A stretch of DNA of 64,000 nt from the NCBI GenBank assembly GCA_016271365.2, contig CM057452.1, forward strand, positions 1,239,161,001 to 1,239,225,000, written 5' to 3'. The translations under genes were made by a program, and so were the position numbers. Under the pieces are notes generated by a model that was given only the letters and a program-made list of their open reading frames with translations, did not search any database and was not told the origin of the DNA. Positions 1-10,350 of this stretch are shown one piece after another. Source of the DNA: Neoceratodus forsteri (Eukaryota; Chordata; Ceratodontiformes; Ceratodontidae). Positions within the stretch are counted from its first letter, which is position 1; each line of letters begins with the position of its first letter.

Positions 1-497
1 AATCTACCTCCATGCCCCTCCTGTCAGTGCCAAACTTATGACTCTTCATGGCTTGGAGATTGTTTGCATTTTCTGCTGTGTCCTACTGGATATCTCTACC
101 TCCTTCTATACTGGCCTCCACCTCCCTCTCTCAATTTCAAAGTTTGCTGTTATCTTACCTAACCACCCTACCTTGCACCTGCTTCCACTGACTCCTAACC
201 CCTGTTCACTACTTGCGTGATTCTCCTAGCAAAACTTTCCACTCTCTCTATCTCCTGCTGTCCAAGAAAAAAAATAAATGATGTCTGTACATAATGTTTT
301 GTTGACTGTGCTTTACATTGATTATTTTGCAAGACTGAATCAATTGATGTACTCTCTTTCTGTATGACTACTCTTTGTCTAATTTCTTGTATCAATGAAT
401 GCACTATCAATGTACTGCACTTCAAAGGCTGCCCCTCAAAAAGGGATTGTCTTGTCTCAGCGGGTCTACCCAGTTACCAAAGTTCAATAAATAACTA
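1..497 (+). mobile_element. LINE-C-like (L2/Rex1-type) 3' untranslated end
   Basis: The last 65 bases (about 427-490) align with the 3' tail of the LINE-C family seen elsewhere in the window and with the SINE tail at 38.0 kb: 'gcccct..aaa' followed by 'cccagttaccaaag' and an 'aataaataa' end. The T-rich sequence upstream resembles the noncoding end before the tail at 49.1-49.3 kb, but the match is weak. No reverse transcriptase motif is visible, so this would be a 5'-truncated copy running in from the left edge. It could instead be a SINE with the same tail. Confidence 0.42.
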
Positions 498-1380
498 AAT
501 TTGGGCCTGGGCCATGTAGAGGTGGCCGGACAGAGGAGCATGTAGATACTATGGTAGCAACTAGGGCTGCACAATATCTGCCCTTTCTGTCAGCTGTACT
601 CATTGCTCTGGAGGAGCCATATGTCATCTGACTGTCCGCATTCACCCCCTTGCTTTCCCCAACCCAGCCCACTTCAGAGATGGTCACATGGCTAGGGATC
701 AGAAACAGAGCAATCACTTAGCTATTACTGTATAATGCGTGGTGCCCCAAAGGTGCACATCCTCCATGTAGGGGCACACTGCAGCTGTCCACGACCCTCC
801 ATGGGAGTGGAGCAGCTGCATGACTGACAGAATGTGGATGAAGCTCTTTGTTCTTTTAATCTGGACAAAATTCCTGAGGAAAGACATCATTTCTAATGAG
901 ACTGTGGTGACAGCACCAGCAAGTTACAAATCAACAACACATATCCATTGTGGACAGATGTCACTATTCAACCAGAAAAGCTTTTTGTGTGTTTTGGTAG
1001 AAGATAAATAGCTTATTCCGCTGTAACTGTAGAAATCGCTCTTTCCGGTAGCTCACTTATTCAGATGATCCTCAACAAACCTTTGTATTTTTACTGTAGT
1101 AGAAAAAGGAGGAAAATAGCCCCATGTGCAGTGTTCAAAAGGTTAATCACATCTGAAACAGAGTGTCAGACTCATCAGCAAATGGGCAAATTGTCTGTAT
1201 CTGCTTATTAGGGCTGCAGTGGGTATAGTCCTGCAGACCTCTGTCTAGGAGAAAAGGAACCAGTGCTTTCCTTCTGACCGAACAACATGTTGGAGCTGCA
1301 TCATAGTCATCTCCGCATCCATGAAGCACTCCACTCATTCTCTTCATTGGAAGTAGCACTGCACTATTTTTACTGTGTCA
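498..1380. other. No recognised feature
   Basis: This stretch has no convincing coding frame, no repeat shared with the rest of the window and no target duplication I could find. It contains only short open frames with no family resemblance. Confidence 0.5.
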
Positions 1381-1527
1381 GCAGTCACAGCAGAACACAT
1401 CACACTCTGCTCTATCCAAGATGGCCACCAAACTGTATTACACATGTGTGACTGCTAGCGCATGTGCAGTACTGTGCAGTGGCCATCTTGGACATGGCAG
1501 AGTGTGCTGTGTTCCACTGTGACTGCC
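1381..1527. repeat. Palindromic MITE-like element
   Basis: Two arms of about 48 bases (1381-1429 and 1480-1527) are inverted copies. Each outer end reads 'gcagtcacag..gaacac' and each inner end carries 'ccaagatggccac'. The loop is about 50 bases. The design fits a non-autonomous DNA transposon or foldback unit. No clear target duplication was seen, so the superfamily is open. Confidence 0.6.
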
Positions 1528-1543
1528 AATTTTTTAATTAAAG

Positions 1544-2040
1544 ATATCCCCCTAACCAGCCCCCTCTCAGCACCCACCACCCACACCCCAGAAATATAAG
1601 AGTGATACTGGGGTGCCCAACTCCCAGTGTCACAATCAGGATTCCTTGGTGTTTTATTTTTGTAATATCCCCCCACACCCAACCCTCCCTCTCAGCACCC
1701 ACCGCCCCATCCAGAAACATAAGAGTGACACTGGGTGTGCCCAGTTCCCCAGTGTCACAATTAGGAATACTCGTTTTTTTTTTTCGTTTTTTTTTAAACC
1801 CTGTAAAAGGAAAACCATCCATCCATATCTTTTGTGGCCATTCCTATCCCCCAACCTGACACTCCCACTCAGCACTCATCACTCTGCACCTCCCCAAACC
1901 CTTACTTACCCATCGGAAGTCCAACACCTAATCTTCTCTGGACTGCAGACACATCTTCACTCTTCAATGCCAGACTGCATAGTGAAAAAAACAGGTATGC
2001 AGTTCAGTGTACATTATTTCTATGGTGTTTTGAACTTAGT
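1544..2040 (+). repeat. Repeat module R1 with a 121-bp tandem duplication
   Basis: Two tandem units of about 121 bp start at 1544 and 1665. Both contain 'ctctcagcacccacc', 'cataagagtga' and 'cagtgtcacaat'. A diverged third piece follows after a T-run. The same module is found inverted at 41.53-41.83 kb and direct at 47.83-48.15 kb, so it is a dispersed repeat. In both this locus and the 41-kb locus R1 adjoins module R2 in the same relative order. It is C- and T-rich and its open frames look accidental. Confidence 0.6.
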
Positions 2041-2760
2041 AGCATAACTTAGGCATTTTTGTATATTTTTTGCCCACATTTTCAATATGCCTTTTATGGG
2101 ACCCCACCTCATCAACAGTTGCACTGACATTAAGCAAATCTGTCCCAAAAGGTGATTTCATGGTCCCTTCTTTCTCTACCCTTGTTCATGAGGTGGGGTC
2201 GCAAGAAGGTTATGTTTAAAATTCAGTGTAAAAACATAAAAAAAAAGTTGCAAACCTACTTTGAATTTTGGGAATGCAGGCTCAGATCTTTGATAAGTTT
2301 TAGTATTTTTACCCCAAATTTACAACATGGCCATATCTTTACTGTACTTCATGAATGTGACAGCTGTCATTTTTCATACCTTGGCCAAAAAAATGTTTTG
2401 GATCCTGAAAGATGATTTTGCGGTCCCTGCATATTAACATCTTTAGGCCAGGAGTTGAACATTTTCTCTGCCCTTCCTCATGAGGCAGGACATAATAAGG
2501 CTATGTTGAAAATTTTAGTGTACAAATATTACAAAACAACAAATTTATGAGCCTACATTACATTTTGCTAAGGCAGACTAATAACTTTTGTCATTTTCAA
2601 TATTTTTACACCAAATTCATCGGATGCAGCACTACTGACTCTGGCCAGATCATTTTTAACAACTTACATAGCCCAGTGGAAATTAGAAATGATAATCTCA
2701 TTTTTAATGGGACCTTTGATTGGCTTTTGTTTGCTGTTCTGCGACCACTTTTTTATGGGT
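2041..2760 (+). repeat. Repeat module R2: palindromic tandem repeat of about 300 bp
   Basis: Half-units such as 'accccacctcat' (2101) and the inverted 'catgaggtggggtc' (2188-2200) alternate, and the pattern recurs in weaker form to about 2760. Between them lie conserved phrases like 'attttcaatatttttacacc' and 'ggttatgtt'. The same module occurs at 40.88-41.52 kb (inverted) and at 52.01-52.87 kb. It looks like a dispersed satellite-like component of a larger composite repeat. No coding content was recognised. Confidence 0.62.
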
Positions 2761-4525
2761 TGCAGATCTTAAGTGTAGGAAAGTTCCCTGAGCTGTTCAA
2801 GTTCTCAGACTTGGCCAGTGGTTCTAATGGGATTCACATTCTTCATATCCTGGTTTACCATTATGCACTCTAACCACTAGCTGGACTGCACTGCAATTCT
2901 CAGGTTGCATTTTTTAGAGAAGAAACTGGATCTCCTGTTTAAATCTACAGTATGTCCACTATTCAGTTTCACTGTCTACGAATGCCATGTTTGTAACAAG
3001 GCAAACAACATTTGATATAGGTGCATAGTGTAGGTCTGGCAAGACAAAGGACATTTATGTGGCCCCTCTAGTTCACCTCAATGTTACCCCAACAGCAATG
3101 ACCTGAAATGCCTTTTCCTTTTAGGAAGCCATTAAACCTAGTCTTAAAACTTTCAACACTACTGTGTCTGCACATATCACATCCTTGCATAATTTGCTTT
3201 ACAGTTGCAATACCTGGGGTTCAGCTGGACTGTTGCCATGCCCCCTTCAGAGCTATTTAAGAGCATGTTCAAGCTTCCTCCAGAAACTCATTTACATTGC
3301 TGCAGTCCTGCTGCTGGGACTCCCTGATCCACCCCTTCCCCTCGCTTGCTTCCTTCTGTGCTTCTGCTCTGTCTGGTAGTGTTTCTGTTATTGAGAACTT
3401 CTACTACATATCTGATGCCTTTAGCAGCTTGCTTTGGTCATTAGTATCTTTTCCTTGTTTATTCGTCTGCCTTTAGTTGTAGCTGCTGTCACTAGCATGT
3501 TCTATTTACATTATCTCTTTCACTTCTACATTTTGTCTTAAGTATGAACTTACCAGCTTCACTTCTACATTTTGTTTTAAGTATGAACTTACCAACTTTG
3601 TTTAGTACATGCTTTGCTGTCCAGAGACTTGCTTGTATTATTATGGCAAATCATCTGTGTTGCTAAATTCCATGTATATGTATCCTCGTTTACTGGTTCA
3701 GCTTCAGCATGCTCTAAGCTCAACTTTAATCAATTCTCCTGTTACATGATGTTTCAAAGTTTGTAATTGCTTTCCTCTTAGGTGGCTCATGGAGTCACTT
3801 GCTTTTAAAAGGAACTTGAACTCCTGATCTATTTACACACAGACAAGCTGTTTGTTGGTTGTCATGGTTTACTGCACACCAAGGGCGTAGTTACTGTAGG
3901 CAAAAGGCTACAGGCTGAGTGCTGTTATAATTCTGAGTAAATTTGCTACAGCCAACATCCTGAAGTGTCTTGTTGCATTTATTAAGTGGTGTTTATGGAA
4001 ATTTAAACATATACAAAATAAATGAAAAAGTACAGAAACCAAACAACTTTTGGTAACATAATATCTCCACTTGAGGACTATCACCAGGGGGCAGTAATGT
4101 AGTGGTGCTACTGCTGTTTTTGCTGTGTATTGTCTTGGTCTTTTATAGTTGGCATGGGGGGTACAGTAGTGGCCTACAGTAAGCCAGGTAGGAATCAGCT
4201 GAAATGCTGTGAGACTGGAAAAGAACAGAGCTTTTAGCAACACTGTCTTATATGGCGCCTACCTTGTGTTTAATAATACTGTTTGTATATATTTTTTTTA
4301 CTTTGGCAGAGATAAAGCACCTGTGGGGGAATAGGGGACAAAAATATAGGAGTGAATCCACAAACAGTCCAAGCAGGAATGAACAGAAATGCTGTGTCAG
4401 ACTGAAAAAGAAATAGTTCTTTCAGTGTTTTCCTTGCTGTCTGCTGTACTTTGTGCAGTTGTACTGCTGCATCAGTGACAAAAATTATAATGATTGGCAC
4501 AACAGTGTAGCCTGTTCTGCATACA
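2761..4525. other. Mostly unassigned sequence
   Basis: This stretch is AT-rich with no recognised gene. From 3.95 to 4.5 kb two segments (about 4190-4250 and 4370-4450) share phrases such as 'ggaat..ctgaaatgctgtg', which suggests an old duplicated repeat. A small tandem duplication at 3519-3596 is listed separately. Confidence 0.4.
3519..3596 (+). repeat. 39-bp tandem duplication
   Basis: Two adjacent 39-base copies (3519-3557, 3558-3596) differ at only a couple of positions and contain 'cacttctacattttg' and 'aagtatgaacttacca'. This is a simple recent local duplication. Confidence 0.85.
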
Positions 4526-4600
4526 GATTGGTTGGGACTTGGTTTTAGCCACTGGTTGTAGTTTCCAAAGGGCATGGCTAGAAACAGGCCTCAGCCAATC
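4526..4600. repeat. 26-bp-arm palindrome, first copy
   Basis: The arm 4526-4551 ('gattggttggga..tagcca') pairs with 4575-4600 ('tggctag..cagccaatc'). A related palindrome lies at 40245-40318, so it is a dispersed family. It may be the terminal part of a larger DNA element. Confidence 0.6.
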
Positions 4601-5234
4601 AGAATGAAGAACATTCCCTACCCATTTATAAATCTAAATTATTTGTTGCAGAATGCCTACCTGTGCATAGTACATTCGGCAATTCCAATCAGTTTCAAAG
4701 CCAGATTCCTTGTACTCTAACTTGTTGCAGGTATGTTCCAATCCTTTAGACTCCTAGACTAGTTTTTTAGGATCCAGGAAAAACATTCTTCTCAGTCAAG
4801 TGCTAGATAAATTCCAGTCTGGATTCCATGTTTTGCTCATGTGGGGTTTTTTTGCACCTAACCACTGCAATTTCCCTTACTTTTCATTGCACTCCTTCAT
4901 GTCCAGCCTTTTGGATATGGACCATTCTGAGCCTTTATGCAAAACCGCACTTGGTCATATGCCAAGAGTGGCAAGATTTCATTTGGTGCCATGACTACTT
5001 TATGGGTGCCACACCCTTTTTTGCTTCGCACCTGCATAACCTTGCTAGTAAAAATGCCCACCAGTCTGTCCAGGTGGGTGTCTGATTCTCTGCTTGGATC
5101 TCAGCAATTATATTCATACTACCACTATTAAGTCAGGCACCTCTACCATTCTTACTTTCGCTGCTACTCTTTCTTCTATCGGACAAATCCCCAGTGCATA
5201 CCTGCTACAGTCAAATGCTTCTGGTCACATTTTC

Positions 5235-5985
5235 TTCCATACATTTTTATTGTTTCCATAAACAGAATATACATGTTACAATAAACACCATTCAAAACAG
5301 ATACAAAATCTAATTATATATTTAAATTTACATGTGTGTTGAATAGCAATAACACATAAAACTATCAGTAAAACTGACAGCAGATTTATAAGACATCAAG
5401 TTAAAAATATATTAACCTGAAAATTAAGAAAAAAATAATCATCTTGAAATTAAGCAGCCAGTACAGTAGAATTAAAGATTGAAAGTGAGCATAGAAATAC
5501 AGAAAAATAATTAAATGACTAATAAAAGGTAAGAAAAGAAAGTTTTTGCCTGCACTGTATTATTTTTGAACAGTTGTACAGTAAGTCTGTAAATGATCCC
5601 ATATTTTCTTAAGGATGCCAGTTTCTGCAAACTTCTATGTGCTCTTTTTTTCAGTTTAAGGACTTCCATAATTTCCTGTTTCCATTCATACAGTGAAGGA
5701 ACCCCACCTTCTATCCAGTGTTTTAGGATGAGATTCTTTGCAGTAATAGCGATCAAGGAAATTATACACTTCTCACTATAGGAAAATCTCAACTGTGGTT
5801 GAAGGTACTCTATAACACATGTATAAAAACTGAAATTAGTATGTATTCTAGGAAGACCATTTAAAAAGTGCTTTATAAGGTCCCAGAAATGTTTTATATG
5901 AGGACAATCCCACATCAAATGTTTAAGGACAGCTTCCCTTTTATCACATTTCGCACAATTATCTGACAGTAGTAAACTCATTTTT
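5235..5985 (-). mobile_element. L1-type LINE, 3' fragment with the ORF2 C-terminus
   Basis: On the minus strand a frame of about 156 codons (5511-5981) begins inside ORF2 and shows the Cys-rich C-terminal pattern of L1 ORF2: 'CAKC', then 'HLMWDCPHIKHFWDLI'. This region is thought to help RNA binding. The rest of ORF2 (endonuclease, reverse transcriptase) is absent, so this copy is 5'-truncated, as is usual for target-primed insertion. The 3' noncoding part runs to about 5235, where the + strand is T-rich. It matches the same region of the interrupted L1 at 48-52 kb. Confidence 0.75.
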
Positions 5986-7160
5986 TTTTCCTATAAGAGA
6001 GTGTACAATATATATTATTCAAATGTTTATATTACAATAGTCTGTGGTTAGTCAATGAAAAGGTTTTATGAGGTGGTACCCAGTTCAATTAGTGCTACCA
6101 AAATAGCGCAGCATTATACTGCACTAGTCTAGTAAGCGCTCACATGGACAGCGACCATGGATTTACAACGCTTCCTATAAGTGCTTCCTTGGTCGCTGTC
6201 CATAGGCCCGAAGAAAGGACAAGGGCAACAGGGATCTGGTAGCTGGCTGAGCTGCTCCCATGGCATGGAGGGCTGGGGCATACAGCAACTTGGTCAGTGC
6301 TATTGGAGATCTGGGTTCTAATCCCTGGTCTCCAGTCATTTTGCCTGCTTCAGGACATGTTTTTTTTTCAAGGGGCCGTGGAAACAGTCTTAACAGCCTC
6401 AGAAATTTAACTCGCCCTGTGATCTGATCCTGCCCCCTGGAGTGAGAATGTTTAAGTCTGGAAGGTGTGGGTGGCACAGCCCCTTGATTTGGGGGGAGCA
6501 GGGGGCAAAGCCCCCTGAAAAAAAAGGCACCTTTTTTGTTGCATGCACCTTGAGTGTGCTCTTGTGACTGGCACTGTTTGGACCCAATGCCTTGTGAGGG
6601 TACTTCCATCTCTCTTCCAAGCCCCAGAATCAGGCCTCATTATTTGTAATTCTGGTCTAATAAACCAAGGATTCATGAGCTTCACTTCTGTAAGTGTTCA
6701 AGAAAAAAGGAGTAAAAAGCAAAATGGTGGGTTTGGAGCTACAAATTAAGAGAACTTTTGGGGCGAGATACAAAAACATGGGCAAAGTGGAGCATAAAGG
6801 TTTGCACTTTGCTTGGCCATTGCCCAGGACCCCAAGGATGCTATACTCAATTGGATAGCAGACCGGCACTATCAGACTACATATAGAACCATGTAGGCAC
6901 AGCGCTAATCCAAGTAGCGCTGCACTGACATGGATCCTGGCAGAGCAGGGAACAGCTCCCCCAGACCAGATAGCACCAGTATCTCCCAGCTGGATATTCA
7001 GATGGCCCCATGCAAATGTGCCCATTGGGCATGGAAGGCACTAAGGGGCCATTTGCATGCCTATTTTGGTCACATTTGGATGGCAAGCAGTAGCAGGTTT
7101 GCATCCCTGCAATCAGACATGAGCTCATCCATATTACCTGGTCCCATAATATGGACAGAT
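5986..7160. other. Unassigned sequence with a SINE-like part
   Basis: Around 6.24-6.34 kb there is a tRNA-like head (listed separately). At 6.48-6.52 kb there is a small G/C palindrome, 'gcagggggcaaagccccct', resembling the core of the MITE at 12.56 kb. The rest, including 6.75-7.15 kb, shows no recognised element or gene. Confidence 0.4.
6245..6345 (+). repeat. tRNA-like SINE head with A and B boxes
   Basis: The sequence 'ggttctaatcc' (6314-6324) is an excellent RNA polymerase III B box, and 'tggcatggagg' (6261-6271) is a plausible A box 53 bases upstream. The body that follows was not matched to the other SINEs in the window. It could be a different SINE family or a decayed tRNA pseudogene. 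It does not fold as an intact tRNA. Confidence 0.45.
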
Positions 7161-7703
7161 TCCAGAGTGTCTAGTGGTACCCCCACTCTCCGAACACTGG
7201 CTTTGTTACAATAAAGTAAGCCCCTGCATCTAGCATTACCTCATCCCAAAATCCCCATCCCTGGTAAATGTAAGAAATTCCCTGGTGCCTAGTGGCCTCC
7301 CCACGCCCCAATTGCCATCCCACATAGTTGTCAAACATTCCCTGGTGCCTAGTGGTCCCCCACCCTCCAATCACCAGCTCTGTTATAGTAATAATAATTC
7401 CTTGGTGCCTTGTGGTCCCCCCCATCCTCTGCTTGCCTGCCCCAGTATAAAAATAACTATCTGGCATCTAGTGGCACCCCTCATCCACCAATCCCCATCC
7501 CTGTACACTAACACATATTCCCTGGCATCTAGAAGCTCCCCCCTGTAATGCAGATACTGGCCAACCCACCCTGCCACCTTTCACCTTACCGGTTTCAGCA
7601 GTGTCATGGGAGCCCTTACGGTGACAGGCACAGGCTGTCATATGCGATGAAAGGGAGCTTGCTTCCTCTGTACTATAAAGGGAGCACACATACTGTCTAT
7701 ATT
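7161..7703 (+). repeat. Left arm of a foldback-like element: array of 60-bp units
   Basis: About seven units repeat with a period of almost exactly 60 bp. Versions of 'ccctggtgcctagtgg' start at 7281, 7341, 7401, about 7460 and 7521, with weaker copies near 7161 and 7222. Past the array a non-repetitive arm part ends at 'catactgtctat' (about 7701). The whole arm matches 13430-13990 in inverted orientation. Only the CR1 lies between the two inner ends, so the arms once formed one large palindrome. Confidence 0.75.
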
Positions 7704-7727
7704 AAGGTCTACATAGAGGGTGTAATT

Positions 7728-8702
7728 ATGATGGGAGTGGTGCAGTGCAGCCACTGTGGGGTGGCAGTCTTTAGGGAGACCTTCTGGAGACTGCAATGCT
7801 TCCCCATCTGCAGGCACCTCTCTGGGCTGAGGGAGGAGGTTACCAGACTTGAGGCTGAGTTGGCTTGGGCAAGGAGGACCAACTCCCCCACTCAGGGACC
7901 ACCAAGGTGACCCCCACTTCTTCAGAGGATGCCAGGAAGGAGGAGTAGATGGACAACAGTGGGCTTGGAGAAGGTTAGGGTGGTGGAGTATGGGCCCATC
8001 CCAGATCCCATACCACTATGGAACTCCTATACCTCACTGCCAGGGCAGAACAGTCCCACAGAGGCACCCATAGTGGCAGGAATGGATGTGGAGGTCCTCC
8101 AGACAGGAGACCTCAAGGAGGTAGAAGAGGATCCCAGAAGAGGAGGAGGAGGAAGAAACTCCTAGTGGGGGACTTTATAGCACAGGAAGTGGAGTTGAGG
8201 TAAGGTAGCAGGGTGGAGAAGGAGGTTAAGTGCCTGCCAGGAGGCATAACTTGCAGGGATGGAGAGTGGATCCAGAGGATTGTTAGGGCAGCAGCAGGGA
8301 TGTGGGAGCTGGAAGTCATTGTTCATCTGGAGATAAATTATCTGGCTATGGACAAGGCAGAGATAGGAAGAGTGGAGGAGGAGTTCAGGGAGGGGAAGGG
8401 GGCTTGGGCAAGTAGCAAGGTCTGTGACCTTCTCAGAGGTGCTATCTGTCCACAGTAAGGGGGAGGCTAGGGTTCTCTGCACCAGGGACTTCAACTCATG
8501 GTTGAGGAACTGATGCAGAGAGTAGGGTTTCAGCTTCACTGGGGACTGAGGATCCACCTGGAGGAATGTGGGCCTGTACAAGAGCAATGGGCTGCATCCA
8601 TCCATGGAGGAGACCAATAGACCATTGTCCTTAGTGTGCAATTTAAATACTTCTTGGCAATCATTTAAACTAGCCAAAGGGGTGGTGGAAGGAAGCAGGT
8701 AG
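7728..8702 (+). pseudogene. CR1 ORF1 remnant: zinc-finger-like N-terminus and SGNH esterase
   Basis: The start 'MMGVVQCSHCG' has a CxxC pair, then 'CFPIC', then a heptad-like Leu/Glu stretch ('LREEVTRLEAELAW'), a typical CR1 ORF1 N-terminus. After frameshifts an esterase-like region follows. 'GDFIAQ' stands where the family has a GDS nucleophile motif, 'HLEINYLA' where it has HxGTND-like residues, and 'NGLHPS' marks the C-terminal His block. The nucleophile Ser is Phe here, so the enzyme would be inactive. ORF1 proteins bind nucleic acid or assist retroposition; the exact role of the esterase is uncertain. Confidence 0.7.
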
Positions 8703-8984
8703 AATCAAACTGCCCACCCCCACAAGTTAATGTAGTCCACAGGGAGGACAATATGGTTGGGAAATCACCAGAGGTAACTAAACTAGGAAATGGTAGAATG
8801 GCAGAGAAAAAGAGAAATGGAATTAAAGGTGGGGGGGGTAGTAGTGAGGGAAGGCATGAGGATAAAAGGGGGGATAACAGGAGGAGAAGTAACAAAATAT
8901 GGAAGGCCATGTGTGTGAATGCTTGCAGCTTGGGAAATAAAATCCTGGATGTGGTGGCCTTGATGGCAGAGGCTGACCTGGACA

Positions 8985-10350
8985 TTGGAAATCACAGTCA
9001 GACAGAGATTGGCTCTTACAATGCAGTTTCATGCAACAAGTTTAAATAAGAGTGGGTGCACCTTACAAGGGGTAGCCAATAGTTCCACAGCACACTCTGC
9101 AATAGCAAACAAGCATTTGTCAATGCTGGCCATTCGCTGCTGGTATTGCTGTTGTACTGAATCTAAGATGCAGATCCCCATGCCAGAAGACTAATATGGG
9201 TTTGGCTTTGGGGGAGGGCAAATACAGTGTGGCAGTAACAGATATCAATGGACATTTTGCTTTTTACAGTGTTTATTTAAAAAAAGTTAAACTACAAGTG
9301 AGGGTTTTCTTTATTTCAAGTGGAAACGCTGGTGGATTGGCATCCCCATTGTCAGTATTACGAGCAGCCCCTAGAAGATTTGGAGTTTTAGATGTTCTGT
9401 GGTGCATTTTAAGGCTGGCATAGAAGATAAAGCACTGTTAGGTCTCCCCCACTCCTAAATCCAAGGAAAAAATATAATTCTATGGCTGGCCTCAAATACC
9501 TAGAGACTGCAGCTGGGCCTGGCTGAGAGCAGGACCAATTCTGTGATTTTACCAGGGGATCCGTTTTTTTGTTTTTTCTTACTTTAAACAGAGAATATGG
9601 GAGCCTTCCCCAAGAAATTGTTTAAATGTTAAGTGTTCAAATTTGCAAGTTGTTGCACTTTGAAGGAGTAAACAAAACTCCAGTTTTATAGGCAACCATT
9701 ATTTAAAATCAGTGCTAGCCACAGTTTATTTCATTGTTTGACCTACCTTATATTAATGTGAACTGGTCACTTATTTACTACCCTAGTAGCCAAGTGACCA
9801 TTAATGTACTTAAATGTTTCATTTTCCACTCTGTAAACAGCCTACTACAGCATGTGTAACCTGGCTCGTATATGTGTGTGTGTCTGGGTGTAAAATGCTG
9901 GGTTGGGGGGAACAGGCAGGCTGAGAGCACATGTTAAGATCAGATGTGCTTGCTGAAAGAGCTGAATTATTAATGTCTCTGTCGGCTTATTGTTTTGAAG
10001 TCCACACACATTTATGCCTGAACAGTGTCATGGTGAGACTTGATGATTATTGGTCAAGCCCCTTGTAGGCTCTCCTGGATTGAAGCACCATGACACACCT
10101 CTCAAAACCCTGTATATAGCAAAATGTTCAATTTGCGCTAGTGCACTCAGTGAACATAAAAAGGTGTTAGCACTCCACAGCTTCAAGAAGTGTACAAACT
10201 TTTATTTAAATTTCCAGCAGCATTAGAAAATGCATGGGTTCAATACACAGACTTTGGCACAGTATGTAGCAGTTCAAATAATGCAAGACTAGCATTCACC
10301 ATTCTGCAGACCTGAAGGAACCACAAACCAATGTCCACATGGTCAGGACA
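8985..10350. other. 1.36-kb unidentified insert within the CR1 endonuclease
   Basis: The CR1 reading 'AEADLDI | VAMSETW' is split here. The bases before and after are 'ctggacatt' and 'caggacatt', so a duplication of about 7 bases (ggacatt) flanks the insert. The insert has no recognised protein and no clear terminal inverted repeat. Near its right half (about 10026-10095) a short hairpin is formed by 'gtgtcatggtg' and 'caccatgacac'. It could be a non-autonomous DNA transposon or a retroposed fragment. Confidence 0.55.

Noticed and set aside
6245..6345. Functional tRNA gene
   Set aside because: The A and B boxes fit, but the intervening sequence does not form the cloverleaf stems, and there is no terminator-like T-run at the right place.
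7161..7580. Possible CRISPR-like array because of the regular 60-bp period
   Set aside because: The whole unit repeats and diverges; there are no short identical repeats with unique spacers. The sequence is vertebrate with LINEs and SINEs.
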